Shown here: piece by piece, positions 1-10,866 of the stretch | Numbering within the stretch: position 1 is the first letter of the stretch | How the letters are laid out: every line of letters begins with the position of its first letter | Assembly: GCA_037349105.1 (NCBI GenBank) | Contig: JAYJMM010000042.1 | Location: forward strand, 1,281,501 to 1,345,500 | Direction: 5' to 3' | Length of the DNA stretch: 64,000 bases | Origin: Limnomonas spitsbergensis | Lineage: Eukaryota > Chlorophyta > Chlorophyceae > Chlamydomonadales | Notes under the pieces: generated by a model | The model's database searches: none | Seen by the model: the letters and a program-made list of their open reading frames with translations, nothing else | What the model was told of the DNA's origin: nothing | Made by a program: the position numbers and the translations under genes

Positions 1-720
1 AAGCCAACCCGACATATCATGGGTTCCCTTCTTTTTTTGAAACTATGTCCGGCTCGCAGTTTCGCGGTGGGTTTAGGTTTTAGGGTCTTAACCCTACACC
101 CTAACCCTAAACAACAAATCGTGTACACCAGCTTTGGTATCCCACTAATTCCTGCCCCGGTACATCTGATGAAATTCCGCGGCTCAGTTCGGGCGGCAAG
201 CCTAACCCTACCTCCTTTATGTCTCCTGGACACTAGGACATTGGAACCAAGCATGTCAATGATCTTGAAAAGCGGGCCTGTGCTAAAAAATGAAAGGCTC
301 AGCTGCTTGAGCGCCCGACTGTCTGGTCAGGAGGAAAATAAAGGCATTGGTAGAGGAGAAGGGAAAGACATAGACGGAATGAGAAGGGAAAGGAAAATCA
401 ACCCCCAAAGGAGAGGAAGTCTGAAGATTCCCCAGCTCGTCCAAATCCTAGCCCACAACTAAGCCAAAGCAAGGAGAGGAAAGAAAGAAAGAGGGGAAGC
501 AAAACCGGAAGAAAAGGCCACACTCCTCAGAGAAAAAGCAATCCGAGTCTTCAACTCCTGAAGACCCTAGCCCTCGACAAAGTCGACCAATCAAAGGTGA
601 GGGTGAAAGTCAAAGGACATCAAAAAGACAGGAGAAAGGGAGCCTCTGAAATGTGGCGTCTAAACAATCACATGTGCATCCCATCCCTGACCAGCCTTTA
701 CAGCTGGTGGAAGTTTGTAG
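1..720 (+). repeat. Dispersed S/P/K-rich unit, copy 1
   Basis: This stretch matches 40890-41680 and 48370-48745 in the same orientation. The shared core reads, in one frame, RLSGQEE followed by lysine/arginine/glutamate-rich sequence and then repeated motifs of the type DPSPQ-S-S. The RLSGQEE frame is kept in all three copies although the flanks have diverged, which hints at a coding exon of a disordered protein or of a mobile element; neither is proven. In the other two copies the unit lies just downstream of a BTB gene; here the BTB part is absent. Confidence 0.6.
70..116. repeat. Short telomere-like motif cluster
   Basis: The stretch holds GGTTTAGGTTTTAGGGT followed by ACCCTAACCCTAAAC, that is TTTAGGG/TTTTAGGG-like units in both orientations. 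Plant and green-algal telomeres use these units. With only a few imperfect units it is an interstitial motif, not a telomere; related TTTAGGGTTCAGG strings recur in the formin introns near 26.7-26.9 kb. Confidence 0.4.
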
Positions 721-1525
721 CATCGTTTGGGGTTAATGAAATTACACCTCTGGGCCATGCTGAAATAATGCTCGGCCACGTCGGCAAAAAAAGACAGCTA
801 GGAAAGTCAAAAGAGGAGGCACAAGAGGAAAGAAAGGAACAAAAATTAACACAAAGGTCGGGCAGACCGTATCCCCTGCCCCTGAAGAGACTACCGGTAG
901 CCTTCAAAAAGCTCATCTAAAAGTGCAAAATCTACACATTTGATGCATGGGTAGCATGGGACTTGTGCCCGTAAACCGGTACAGGCACTAAATACGCTAG
1001 GACAGCGAGCGAAAACCAGTGACCCCCCTGGGCAAGCAACCAACACACAACCACTGAGCAGTAGCTTGGGAATGAACCCCATAGTGCAGAAGATAAGCCC
1101 CAGCCATAGAACATGACGTTGGTGCAAAAGAGTTCGGTTGGACGCCTCCTAGGAAATTAAGAAGGAAAGAAAGAAGACCTAAGTGAAATTGTATAAATCT
1201 GTGTAAAAACTGCGTGATGCGTGAGCGACACTTCAATGAGATTAAGTGTTTTTTAAAAATTGTCAAATGGGTGAGGCACTATGTGATCTGTAACTTAAGT
1301 GAGTAAAGTGTTTAAAAAGTGTGAACTGTATTGTATAATCATTGAGATGAGTACCGGGTGTGAAACTTCTGTAAGTGAGCGATTTCAATGTTGCATTAGT
1401 AATCTATAAACAATGATGAGACCAGAGAAAGGAATTGTGATAATCAAGGGGACAGTCTTCCCATCAAGGACTATTAGTCAAATCTCCCGCAAATCTCCCC
1501 CTTAACCTGACAAATGAGATCAAAC
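721..1525. other. No gene recognised
   Basis: No convincing coding exon was seen. Positions 731-757 carry an inverted copy of a dispersed motif (GAGCAGGGCCCAGAGGTGTA and relatives) also found at 17164, 40973, 47739, 48453 and 59052. The part from 1180 to 1460 is AT-richer with repeated GTGA-type words. Confidence 0.5.
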
Positions 1526-2632
1526 TCATGCGGCCACCTCCACCCCATCGACAAAGAGCCGAGCACGCGTGAAAAACACCCTCAACTCCATCTCCTTGGC
1601 AAACTGGAACTTGGGCCAGAGCTCATGCCGTGCCGACAGCTCTGCATGGGACATATCATCCCAGATGGTGACACCCTTGCCTGCCAACTGAATCCTCATG
1701 TACACTATGCTCTCGGCCTCGCTGCGATTGTCCACGCGGAACTTGATCTTCTGCAATAACTTGCCGTTGGGATCCGGCTTGCCCATGCGGAAGGCACAAC
1801 TGACATTGATAGTGATGCCCATGAGCTTGCACACTGTCCCACACACCTCAGCCGCACAGTCCTCCCCCAAACCACCCTCTGGTAGGCCGGATATGACAAA
1901 ACTGGAATCCCTGCTGTCCTGCATGGCGGGCAGCGCAGTGCCGCTGGCACCCGCGCTGTTGCCAGCCCCGCATGATGGTGCAGCCGCCGGGGCTGCTGCT
2001 TGCCGCTCTGTGTTTTTGTTTCTGCTGATGTTGTCGCCGCTGGATCGTTCAGTCTCTGCTGTGAGTGTTGTTCCTGCTGTTGTTGCTGTTAGTGCTGCTG
2101 CTGCTGTCTCCATCTTCTTCATGCCTGCCTTCACATCGGCTTGCTCCCTCTGCATCGCTGCTATCTCGCCATCCCTGCCGTTGAGGACGCTCACGCCAGC
2201 CTTCAGTTTTGCCACATCATCACGAATGATCAGAAAAGATGGCTCGGCGACATTCTTCACCCACGTAGCAACCATTTCCTCGAACTCCACGTATTTCCTC
2301 CTCAGTTCATCGCACTTCGTTGCGTGCATCTGCAGCATCAGTCCGTAGTCTTTTTTGGAGATCTGATCCACCATGGGACGCACCACCCCGATCTGTCCCT
2401 CCAGCCACAAGGTTTTCTGAGCTTGCAACGCGCTGCCCCCTTGCAGCCGCCCGACAATCTCCTCCAGCACACCCACTTTCTGTGTGAGGACCAGAATTTG
2501 GCCCTCCAAACGCTCGCGCTCGGTTCCTCCCTCCTCATATCGATCCTCATCCATCCCAGCCTCAGAAGGCCCCTCGCCTCGATTGCAGACCTCGCCTTCA
2601 TCATCAAATCGCAAATGGTGTTGCTTGTCCAT
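1526..2632 (-). CDS. LINE ORF1-like protein (coiled coil, RRM-like, C-terminal domain)
   Basis: A single uninterrupted 368-codon frame. Residues 1-40 are acidic; about 40-180 form a heptad-like coiled coil; about 180-240 are Ala/Ser/Thr-rich; about 245-368 carry a block resembling the RRM plus C-terminal domain of non-LTR retrotransposon ORF1 proteins: FVISGLPEG, then AFRMGKPDPNGKLLQKIKF, then VTIWDDMSHAEL, ending in VFFTRARLFVDG. In the family these proteins bind RNA and act as nucleic-acid chaperones with the element's ORF2. The start is the first ATG of the frame, followed at once by charged residues. No reverse transcriptase or endonuclease frame lies on either side and no poly-A tail is evident, so this is either a 5' remnant of an element or a domesticated copy. 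The intact length argues for recent insertion or selection. The ORF1 assignment rests on motif spacing, not on a search. Confidence 0.6.
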   Translation of the reverse strand: MDKQHHLRFDDEGEVCNRGEGPSEAGMDEDRYEEGGTERERLEGQILVLTQKVGVLEEIVGRLQGGSALQAQKTLWLEGQIGVVRPMVDQISKKDYGLMLQMHATKCDELRRKYVEFEEMVATWVKNVAEPSFLIIRDDVAKLKAGVSVLNGRDGEIAAMQREQADVKAGMKKMETAAAALTATTAGTTLTAETERSSGDNISRNKNTERQAAAPAAAPSCGAGNSAGASGTALPAMQDSRDSSFVISGLPEGGLGEDCAAEVCGTVCKLMGITINVSCAFRMGKPDPNGKLLQKIKFRVDNRSEAESIVYMRIQLAGKGVTIWDDMSHAELSARHELWPKFQFAKEMELRVFFTRARLFVDGVEVAA

Positions 2633-2789
2633 CCTGTTTGATCTTCTGCCTTTGCCTGCGCTGCTGCCCGTCGAACCTTGAAATTTCTGCTGCAGGCTAA
2701 ATCGTCGAATAAATTCTTCGGCAGAGTTAAACTGTTGTTACCTTACATAATTGTGTTGTTATCATTGTGTTGTTATTCATCATAACCTT

Positions 2790-3780
2790 GAGCCATCACG
2801 ATTGCGGTGCCCTAAAACTTTAACGATAAGCTTCCTCAAGACCTTCGCATGAGGTGCGCACGGCCTCCATCTACTTCCCGGGCGGGTGTGATGCCTCCTA
2901 ACATCTTTAATCCTTCGACCTTTACCTTGAGCTTGCGAGGATCTTGGGCGGAGGAGCACCTCATGCTCCGACAGGAAACAAGAAGGACAGCCACGCCCTA
3001 CTAGGACGTGGAGATTAAGGAAACAGCACAGCTTGGACCGTAGCCACATCCGTGCCGTTACCATGAAGCTCCGTGCTCCCCAGTGAGCTCACCAACCGGC
3101 TGCCCGCCCTTCAGGTTATTCTGCCGAGGAATGCGGGGCTGGCACTAAGCACGCATTGTGGGCTGTTGGGGAATCGAAACCGGAGAACGGAAAGCCTGCC
3201 TTGTCCAACAGCCTCACCCTGACCCCTGACCCAACCCTCGCTTGCAGCATAAGAATCAATACCCCTCTCTTGAATGCAGCATTAAAGCCTCAATCCTGAT
3301 GTCCCCCTCTTGAACGCAGCATTCAATCTTCAATCCCGTCCCCCACCCCTGATCTCGCACGCAGCATCAAACCCTGAACCCTGAATTATTGCCGGTCTAG
3401 CACGCAGCGTTAAATACCAATTTGGCACCCCCTCTCGCACACAGCATGTAACCCTAACCCTGACCTCCCCCCCGGTCTCGCCCGCAGAAGCACATCCTTA
3501 GCATATCCCCCTTGTCACACGCAGCATCAAACCCTCATTGCTATTGCCACCTTACTTCACGCAACATCAAATCCTCGTTGCTACTGTCACCCTAGATCCT
3601 ACTTCACGCAGCATCAAACCAGAAAAGGCAAATTCCAGGCCCTTTGTTCGCCTCCCACATCCCTCCGCATGATGGAGTGATAACAACCCCGAGTGGCAAG
3701 AGGTCATGCTGTCGGTGACTGGAACTCCAAAGCGCACAGTCGCTTTACATGCGGGCCATGAAGCATGCAATCAGTCCTGA
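2790..3780. repeat. Inverted compact copy of the 35.64-37.99 kb gene Y/satellite region
   Basis: Read on the minus strand the stretch follows 37990 to 35640: the Y2-adjacent sequence, the block around CAGAATAACCTGAAGGGCGG, then satellite-like units, then an exon-like piece at about 3640-3740 reading DNNPEWQEVMLSVTG on the plus strand (compare DNIPEWQADLSALTG at 35.7 kb on the minus strand). The large copy spans about 2.35 kb and this one about 1 kb; the difference is mostly satellite length. Confidence 0.7.
3240..3640. repeat. Short, diverged version of the ~40-bp satellite
   Basis: Eight to nine irregular units of about 40-55 bp carry GCAGCAT(T/C)AAA followed by a C-rich stretch. They are reverse-complement relatives of the GGCATCAGGATTGAGGATTT array at 36.05-37.53 kb. 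Confidence 0.65.
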
Positions 3781-4894
3781 AGGTGATAGACCGACTCAGA
3801 CTTTGACCACGCTTCGTGCAACGTCTTCGCATCGTTCACCAAGAGCAGAGGTTCGCAGTCCACAATCAGCTGTATGATTACCAGCGTTTTAGCATACATC
3901 CGTCTCTACATACCGCCTTATCGTGGACTGTTGCCGTTATTACTTCCGTCTTCATCGGCACACTGTTTTGACAAGCCAAACCATCCCTCTATAATCAAAA
4001 GACTCTTGCACTGCGAGCGCCATGTTGACCAACAGCTGGCATCAACCAACTTCTTAATTTTGTAATTCCTCCCCATTAAGGAGTAGGCGTGAGAGGGTTT
4101 ACAAAACGGGCCGGATAGGAGATTCCGGTCAGATTGACTTCGTGATGCCGACTTTGACTAATGGGTTCCAATATTTTGAAGGGTGGGCTAAATTTTACGA
4201 TCCTGCAAATATAGCAATTATCAGGTTCAAGGCTGAGGTTCACGTTCAAGTTTTTTGGGGGGAGCGGGCGTGGTTTTATTGGAGGACATCAGGATGGCGA
4301 AACTGAGGAGTGGAGGGTTGGCATGCGAAGTTCTCACGGGAAAAAGGGAGACGTGGCGGGTGCATACCTAATGGTAAAGAGGGAGAGGTGTCAGGTGCAT
4401 ATCTAATGGGGGAGAGGTGGTGAGTGTGTATCAAGCCGGAAAGAGGATTATGAGAAAAGGTGGAAAGAGGCTTTGTGGGTGGCGAGTCACACCACGAGCT
4501 ACTTGGCTGGCCCACAAAGGATGTTGTGAGGGGTGGTTTGTTGCTTGCTTGCATTATGGAGGAGGAGATTGCTGGATTGTCTTCGTTATGCCCCCGAAGC
4601 TTGAATCCACGAATCTCATCAATTACCTTACATGTTTGAGTTGAGGTATCCTGCTTTTGCACATACCTAACATTGAGGAGGTGGGAAGGTGCAAGGGGTC
4701 GTGGCGACCCAATCAAGCACTTGAGGTCATTTACATAACTATGTTGCCGTACCTACCACACAACATTTTTAGTCTTTGTCTCTCTCTTCATCTTCAACTT
4801 ATTTCCACATCTACTGTTTTTCCGCCCCCTCTTCCATTTCTTTCCTTCTTATTAGTAAGGACTGTTGCTTATTATTACTTAAGCTCGGCCGAGG
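3781..4894. other. No firm gene; short inverted relative of the 35-bp minisatellite
   Basis: Between about 4330 and 4500 there are two to three units of GGTGCATACCTAATGG-type sequence with GAGGTG(T)CA spacers, the reverse complement of the 35-bp repeat at 44.08-44.61 kb. A 146-codon minus frame across 4276-4716 is composed largely of these repeats and is not taken as a gene. Confidence 0.5.
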
Positions 4895-5045
4895 GAGTGC
4901 TCGAGCAGTCATTTTCAATCAACAATGCTCTTACCAACTGCTGCAGGAGAGCATGTCTCTGTCAGATTTATTACCAGCGGCGATGTCGGAACTTGGTATG
5001 TTATGACCCGAAGCTAGGAGCAGCTGCCGGATATCTTCTGCTGGC
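4895..5045 (+). repeat. Direct repeat of 31655-31795
   Basis: Shared words such as CTCGAGCAGTCATTT and GGAGCAGCTGCCGGATATC occur in the same order and orientation at 31655-31795. Immediately to the right (from about 5050) similarity to the same locus continues, but in inverted orientation. Confidence 0.65.
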
Positions 5046-6779
5046 AGCTAGTAACAAGGGGCAGTGCGACTTGTAAACTTTGTCTTTCATGCATGTCGCA
5101 CTGATTCATGAAATTTAAAGGCACGTATGAATCGGTTTGAGTGATTGCAAGGCGTGTTTGCATCGGTCATGAATGGATGATGGGCCTAAAATACCTGGTC
5201 TCTCACCCCCGCTGGTCACATCCTGAGCGCTCGTACCGCTGGACGCACGCGATCCTTGGCTGATCCCATCGTTTTGCACATGTAAAGACCCTACGCTACA
5301 CGTTGTTGTACATCACTTTATTTCTGTGTGCACCAGGCAGGCCCCCTTTGAGGGATGGCCGGACAGCTTCCACACAACAGGCTGATTGGAATCAAACACT
5401 GACTGGCCTCCTGCCAGTGGCCCTGCCATGCCTGAATGCAGGGCTTGCTGAACAATGCCCTGTATGCCAAAGCCTGGGCATCTCAGCGAATGCGCATGCA
5501 TGTCCGTGCGTGTGACACTGCCTAGCTAATGTATGGGCCTTTTGGGACCAGAATCTGGCTGCCATGCTGACCTGCGGCTGGTGGCTCAGGAAAAGCGGAA
5601 ATAGGGCTAAATAGGGCACATAAAAGGAAGGTGAAAGATAAAAATGAATAAAACAAAGTGAAATGGAAAGAGGAAGGTAAATAAAGGAGAGTGAAAAAAG
5701 AAAATTAATAAAATAAAGCACCGCTTCTCGGGCCCCAGACTGACCTTTTGGAGACATTAGGATGCCGCATGGTCTCACACTGTCTCATACTCGTTTAATC
5801 TTGGCAAGAAAGTGTGCAACAACATATTTCTGCGCAGAATTTCGTTCCCAGTTCAGGTCAAACATGCACTGTATCGGTGCGAGAGCGAGCCTCCCATATT
5901 CCATGATCCCTTTTTCCCACCATCACTTGTCGTCAATGTCCAATATCAGTCCATGCTGACCCTGCCTGCTGGCTCTTCATCCTGGCAATCATCTCATCCT
6001 TCCTTTTTGCTTGTTCGGGCAGACGAAAGCATGCTTGGCAAACACCAATGGTCCGACCAGCTGTGGGCCCGACCACAGTGGATATATCACAGCGCAGCCT
6101 GGCCGAATCCACATCCCCGCCTGATGCTGAGGGCCCTGGGGGCTTGCATTTTCTGTGCACACCTTTTCCGCTTGGTAGGTGGACACGCCCAATTACTGCA
6201 TGCCCTGAAGGTGTGCTCTAGATAGACTGTGTCAGACGTCCCCAATAAGGACAAGCTTGATCTTGCACTGCTTATATCCAATGTGCATGAATTTCAAATT
6301 GAGGAGGGCATACCCAAACCCTGCATACCCTAGGACAGGGAATAGCTGATGTGTAGCTGAAGCACCGTAAAATAAACGTTGCCGTACATCACTAATTTTT
6401 TTTCCGTGTGCACCAGGCAAGCCCCCTTTCAGGGATGACCGGGAAGCATCCACTCACCAGGTCGATTGGAATTTATCACTGATTGGCCTATGGCCGGTGG
6501 CCCATGCAACAGGGTTTGCTGAACCATGCCCTGCATGCCATAGCCCGGGCTGTAGCTGAAGGGTAGCTGAAGCACCCTAGAACTTACACGGTCATGCCCC
6601 ATGTTTATGTTCGTGAAACCTCTTGGAGTGAAAAGGGTGGAGCATCTCACCACCTTTTCAGGATGCCACTAAGGCTCTTGGGGTTTGAGGGAATTGGACC
6701 GCAGCAAGCTCACGAACTGTAAAGCCATCGCAGCACGTTGATTGTTTAATCCTTCTCCCCTGGGCTGCTGCCTCTCCAG

Positions 6780-6904
6780 GTCGGCTGGTAACGGTTACGG
6801 AGCAGGATGCCATGCTCCCGGACGGGTAGGCTCAGGCGTCCGCCTCCCCGATCCTCCCTGAGGCAAGCCACCAAGACACAATGACGTCCCGCGACCAGCT
6901 GCAT
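6780..6904 (+). pseudogene. Decayed copy of the formin 125-bp exon
   Basis: This equals the exon at 29992-30116 (minus). It keeps the acceptor CTCTCCAG and the frame TVTEQDAMLPDG but then has TAG where the intact copy encodes Gln, and the exon end CAG before the donor has become CAT. It cannot encode the module. Confidence 0.7.
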
Positions 6905-7284
6905 GTGCGACGAGCCATGATGCACATGTCTCTCCATAGGTACCCCCTACATCGAGATCTTCTCCTGGGCAGAATAGGGTGCACAAACGTCCCGCGACAA
7001 GCCATGCAGACATGCCCCCACATGGGCACTACCGAGATCTAGTTCTTAGCCTGGGCATATTGGGGTGCAATAATGACCGGTGATTAGCTGCATGTGCCAG
7101 CCATGCACGCATGGCATAACATAAAGACCAATTACATGTACAATATCTCATGGGCACAGTATGGTGCGATGACGTAACGCGACCAGTTGCTGGTGCGATG
7201 AGGCATGGTCCCGCCACACCGGGGGACCCCTCTGAGATTCCAGCAATCACATGTTCTGCCCCCCTGACGCTCACCTTTCCACAA

Positions 7285-7473
7285 GCGGACCTCCAGGCGC
7301 TCCAAGAGGAACACACCCAGCTGGTGAGTTGCCACACCAAGGCTAGCGCTCAGCTGGAGGCAGCGAGGACGGAGGGTGCAGCGCTCAAGGCAACCGCAAC
7401 GCAGGACCAGCAGGAGCTGACAGCGGCCGGGGCTGTGATCTCGGCGGCGCAAGACGCCCGCATCACCGCAGAG
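7285..7473 (+). pseudogene. 189-bp coiled-coil module, acceptor lost
   Basis: The frame is open for all 63 residues (begins ADLQALQEEHTQ, ends QDARITAE) with a good donor GAG|GTGAGA. The acceptor, TTCCACAG in intact copies, reads TTCCACAA here; the nearest AG is one base later and would shift the frame. Called a pseudo-exon on that basis. Confidence 0.65.
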
Positions 7474-7699
7474 GTGAGAGCCGGGGCAAGCCCTGCCGTA
7501 TGACAGGGGGGGGCATGATGCAGTGGGATCAAAATAGAGGCCACCTAGGAGCAACATGGTTTGAGCAAGCACTGGATGACCCGGGATCTTCATGCTGTGA
7601 ATGAATAACCAACCAGATGGTTCTACAATCACTGAATGACACCCGGGACGTTTCCGCAGTCACTGAATAACCACCCAGATGGTCCTACTATCACTCAAT

Positions 7700-8450
7700 A
7701 TCCACCAAGACCTCCCCACAGGCGGACACTTTGCGCTCCAACATGGCATGGCATGACTTTGTGCCGGATGTCACGGCATCAATGTTTCTACAGTCGCTGC
7801 CTAACCTTCCGGACCGTTCTGCAGGCAAGCCTTATCTCCCCCACAGAAACACACTAGCACAGACTCAGCTGATCAGTTGCTACGTGGAGTGACCACTCAG
7901 AGGCCAAAGCGGTCACCAGCGATACCCCCCTGGCCTTTCCCTTTTCCTCAGGCGGACCTCCTTTTGCTCCAACACATGCATACTGACACACACCTAGCTT
8001 GCCGGATGTCAGTTGCCGGTCCCAACAGTCACATGCGATGCCCCCCCGAAGCTCTTGTTCTCACAGACGGACCTCCTTTCACCCCGACAGACGAACGCAC
8101 CGCCACACCAAGTGACCCCTCAGAGGTTTGAACAATCTCCTGTTCTGCCCCCCTGACGTCCCCACTTCCACAGGCGGTCCACCTTTTGCTCCAACATGCA
8201 CAAACTGGAACACACCCAGCAGGCCGGATGCCAGCTGCCGGTCTCTACAGTCACATGTAAGGCCCCCTCATCATTCCCGCTTCCACAGGCGGACGTCTAT
8301 GCGCTCAAAGAGGCGCACACTAGCACACACCCAGCTGGTCGGATGCCAGCTGTCGGTCTTTGCAGTCTTATGCAATGCCCCCTTATCGTTCCCGCTTCCA
8401 CAGGCGGATGCGGGTGTCTTGTGCCACCGACAGCGTGGCCCTAGCGGCCA
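7700..8450 (+). repeat. Array of acceptor plus exon-head fragments
   Basis: About six degenerate units of roughly 100-130 bp each contain (C)CACAGGCGGAC followed by the first ~60 bases of the coiled-coil module and then diverged filler ending GATGCCAGCTG. They are repeated splice acceptor plus exon start without the exon end. A second copy lies at 11093-11843 (tandem unit 2), with inverted relatives at 12540-13030 and 28030-28620. Confidence 0.65.
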
Positions 8451-8788
8451 TTAGTCCTGGGTAGCCTCAACTTTGAGCACACTCCCCCCCCCCTTACCCC
8501 CTAGTAGGGCAGGGCTTGCCCCAGATCTTATTTCAAGGGGATGCGGACGTCTTGTGCCTGTTGGTAATTCATTCCATGCTGGTCCTTGGCAGCCTCTGCC
8601 CTGGACATGTTGCATTAGTCCCTCTCTCACAGGGCGGGGCCTGCCCCATATCTTATATCAAGGGGGATATGGGCGTCTTGTGCCGCCGAGAGCGTGGCCA
8701 ATGCCGTTGCTTAACCCTGTTACTCTTGGGTAACCTCTACTTTGAGCACACTAATCATCCCCCCCCCATGGCTTGCCCCGTCTCTCAC

Positions 8789-8951
8789 CTCCGCGGTGAT
8801 GCGGGCGTCTTGCGCCGCCGAGATCGCGGTCCTGGCCACCATCAGTTCATGCTGGTCCTGCGTTGCGGCTGCCTTGAGCGATGCACCCTCTGTCGTCGCC
8901 ACCTCCAGCTGAGCGCTGGGTGTGTTCCTCTTGGAGGGCCTGGAGGTCCGC
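8789..8951 (-). pseudogene. Coiled-coil module with 26-bp deletion
   Basis: The 163-bp relic of the 189-bp exon keeps acceptor and donor but lacks about 26 bp after the codons for EEHTQ, shifting the frame before the segment TTEGASLKAAATQDQHEL. Confidence 0.7.
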
Positions 8952-10172
8952 CTGTGGAAGCGTGAGCGTCAGGGGGGATAACAGGTGGTTGCTGGAATCT
9001 CACTGAGGGGTCCCTCGGTGTGGCGGGACCTGCCGGGACCTCCTTTCACTCCAACAGGGATCACTCAGTGTGGAGGTGTGTGCGCCTCTTAGAGCGCATG
9101 GAGGTGTGCCTGTAGAGAAACAGAAACGTCAGGGTGGCATCGCATATGACTGCATAGACCGACAGCTGGCATCCGGCCAGTTGGGTGTGTGCTAGTGTGC
9201 ACCTCTTGGAGCACCTGGCCCGTTAAAGCAATGTCAAGACACTGCCGCAAGCTCCCACCCCTACATCTTGCCTGCTGCCTCTGGAGCCAGTCAGGCAGCA
9301 CTCTTTATTTATGACACAACATAACATTCCACATTTATGTTTGATGCCCCTGCTTGCTGGCTGTTCATCCTGGCAATCATCTCATCCTTCCTTTTGCTTG
9401 TTCACTCAGACGAAAGCATGCTTGGAAAGTACCAATGGTCCGACCAGCTGTGGGCCCGACCAGTGTGGATATACCGGTATCACAGCGCAGCCTGGCCGAA
9501 TCCACATCCCCGCCTGATGCTGAGGGCCCTGGGGGCTTGCATTTTCTGTGCACACCTTTTCCGCTTGGTAGGTGGACACGCCCAATTACTGCATGCTCTG
9601 AAGGTGTGCTCTAGATAGACTGTGTCAGACGTCCCCAATAAGGACAAGCGTGATCTTACACTGCTTATATCCAATGTGCATGAATTTCAGAATGAGGAGG
9701 GCATGCCCAAACCCTGCATACCCTAGGACAGGGAATAGCTGATGTATAGCTGAAGCACCGTAAAATAAACGTTGCCGTACATCACTATATTTTTTTTCGT
9801 GTGCACCAGGCACGCCCCCTGTCAGGGATGACCGGGAAGCATCCACTCACCAGGTCGATTGGAATTTATCACTGATTGGCCTATGGCCGGTGGCCCATGC
9901 AACAGGGTTTGCTGAACCATGCCCTGCATGCCATAGCCCGGGCTGTAGCTGAAGGGTAGCTGAAGCACCCTAGAACTTACACGGTCATGCCCCATGTTTA
10001 TGTTCGTGAAACCTCTTGGAGTGAAAAGGGTGGAGCATCTCACCACCTTTTCAGGATGCCACTAAGGCTCTTGGGGTTTGAGGGAATTGGACCGCAGCAA
10101 GCTCACGAACTGTAAAGCCATCGCAGCACGTTGATTGTTTAATCCTTCTCCCCTGGGCTGCTGCCTCTCCAG

Positions 10173-10297
10173 GTCGGCTGGTAACGGTTACGGAGCAGGA
10201 TGCCATGCTCCCGGACGGGTAGGCTCAGGCGTCCGCCTCCCCGATCCTCCCTGAGGCAAGCCACCAAGACACAATGACGTCCCGCGACCAGCTGCAT
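10173..10297 (+). pseudogene. Decayed formin 125-bp exon, second tandem copy
   Basis: It carries the same in-frame TAG and the same CAG to CAT change at the exon end as 6780-6904. Confidence 0.7.
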
Positions 10298-10677
10298 GTG
10301 CGACGAGCCATGATGCACATGTCTCTCCATAGGTACCCCCTACATCGAGATCTTCTCCTGGGCAGAATAGGGTGCACAAACGTCCCGCGACAAGCCATGC
10401 AGACATGCCCCCACATGGGCACTACCGAGATCTAGTTCTTAGCCTGGGCATATTGGGGTGCAATAATGACCGGTGATTAGCTGCATGTGCCAGCCATGCA
10501 CGCATGGCATAACATAAAGACCAATTACATGTACAATATCTCATGGGCACAGTATGGTGCGATGACGTAACGCGACCAGTTGCTGGTGCGATGAGGCATG
10601 GTCCCGCCACACCGGGGGACCCCTCTGAGATTCCAGCAATCACATGTTCTGCCCCCCTGACGCTCACCCTTCCACAA

Positions 10678-10866
10678 GCGGACCTCCAGGCGCTCCAAGA
10701 GGAACACACCCAGCTGGTGAGTTGCCACACCAAGGCTAGCGCTCAGCTGGAGGCAGCGAGGACGGAGGGTGCAGCGCTCAAGGCAACCGCAACGCAGGAC
10801 CAGCAGGAGTTGACAGCGGCCGGGGCTGTGATCTCGGCGGCGCAAGACGCCCGCATCACCGCAGAG
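10678..10866 (+). pseudogene. 189-bp coiled-coil module, second tandem copy, acceptor lost
   Basis: This is identical in layout to 7285-7473, including the CACAA in place of CACAG. The reading frame of 63 residues is still open. Confidence 0.65.

Larger units (their letters stand above)
5050..9300. repeat. Inverted duplicate of the formin 5' region (about 27.2-31.64 kb)
   Basis: Read in reverse complement the block follows 31640 down to about 28.6 kb: the ATAAAAT-rich patch at 5580-5720 (30950-31060), the TTCAGCTACA block, a decayed copy of the 125-bp exon, a decayed copy of the 189-bp coiled-coil exon and arrays of exon-head fragments. The part 8440-8970 instead matches 27.25-27.9 kb in direct orientation, so the copy is rearranged internally. 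Confidence 0.7.
5955..9347 (+). repeat. Tandem duplication, unit 1 (period 3393 bp)
   Basis: Nearly every landmark recurs 3393 bp later (for example 7285 and 10678, 8128 and 11521) with only scattered substitutions and small indels. Both units share the same lesions in the formin-derived exons, so those predate the duplication. Confidence 0.9.

Noticed and set aside
70..116. Chromosome end
   Set aside because: Only a few telomere-like units in mixed orientation, followed by gene-bearing sequence on one side; likely interstitial.
1698..2348. 216-codon plus-strand frame
   Set aside because: Antisense of the ORF1-like gene; composition is that of the complement of its Ala/Thr-rich part.
4276..4716. 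146-codon minus frame
   Set aside because: Largely made of minisatellite units and flanks; no domain and no exon partner.
6087..6281. Short frames conserved between tandem units (also 9480-9674)
   Set aside because: Conservation reflects the recent 3393-bp duplication, not coding constraint.
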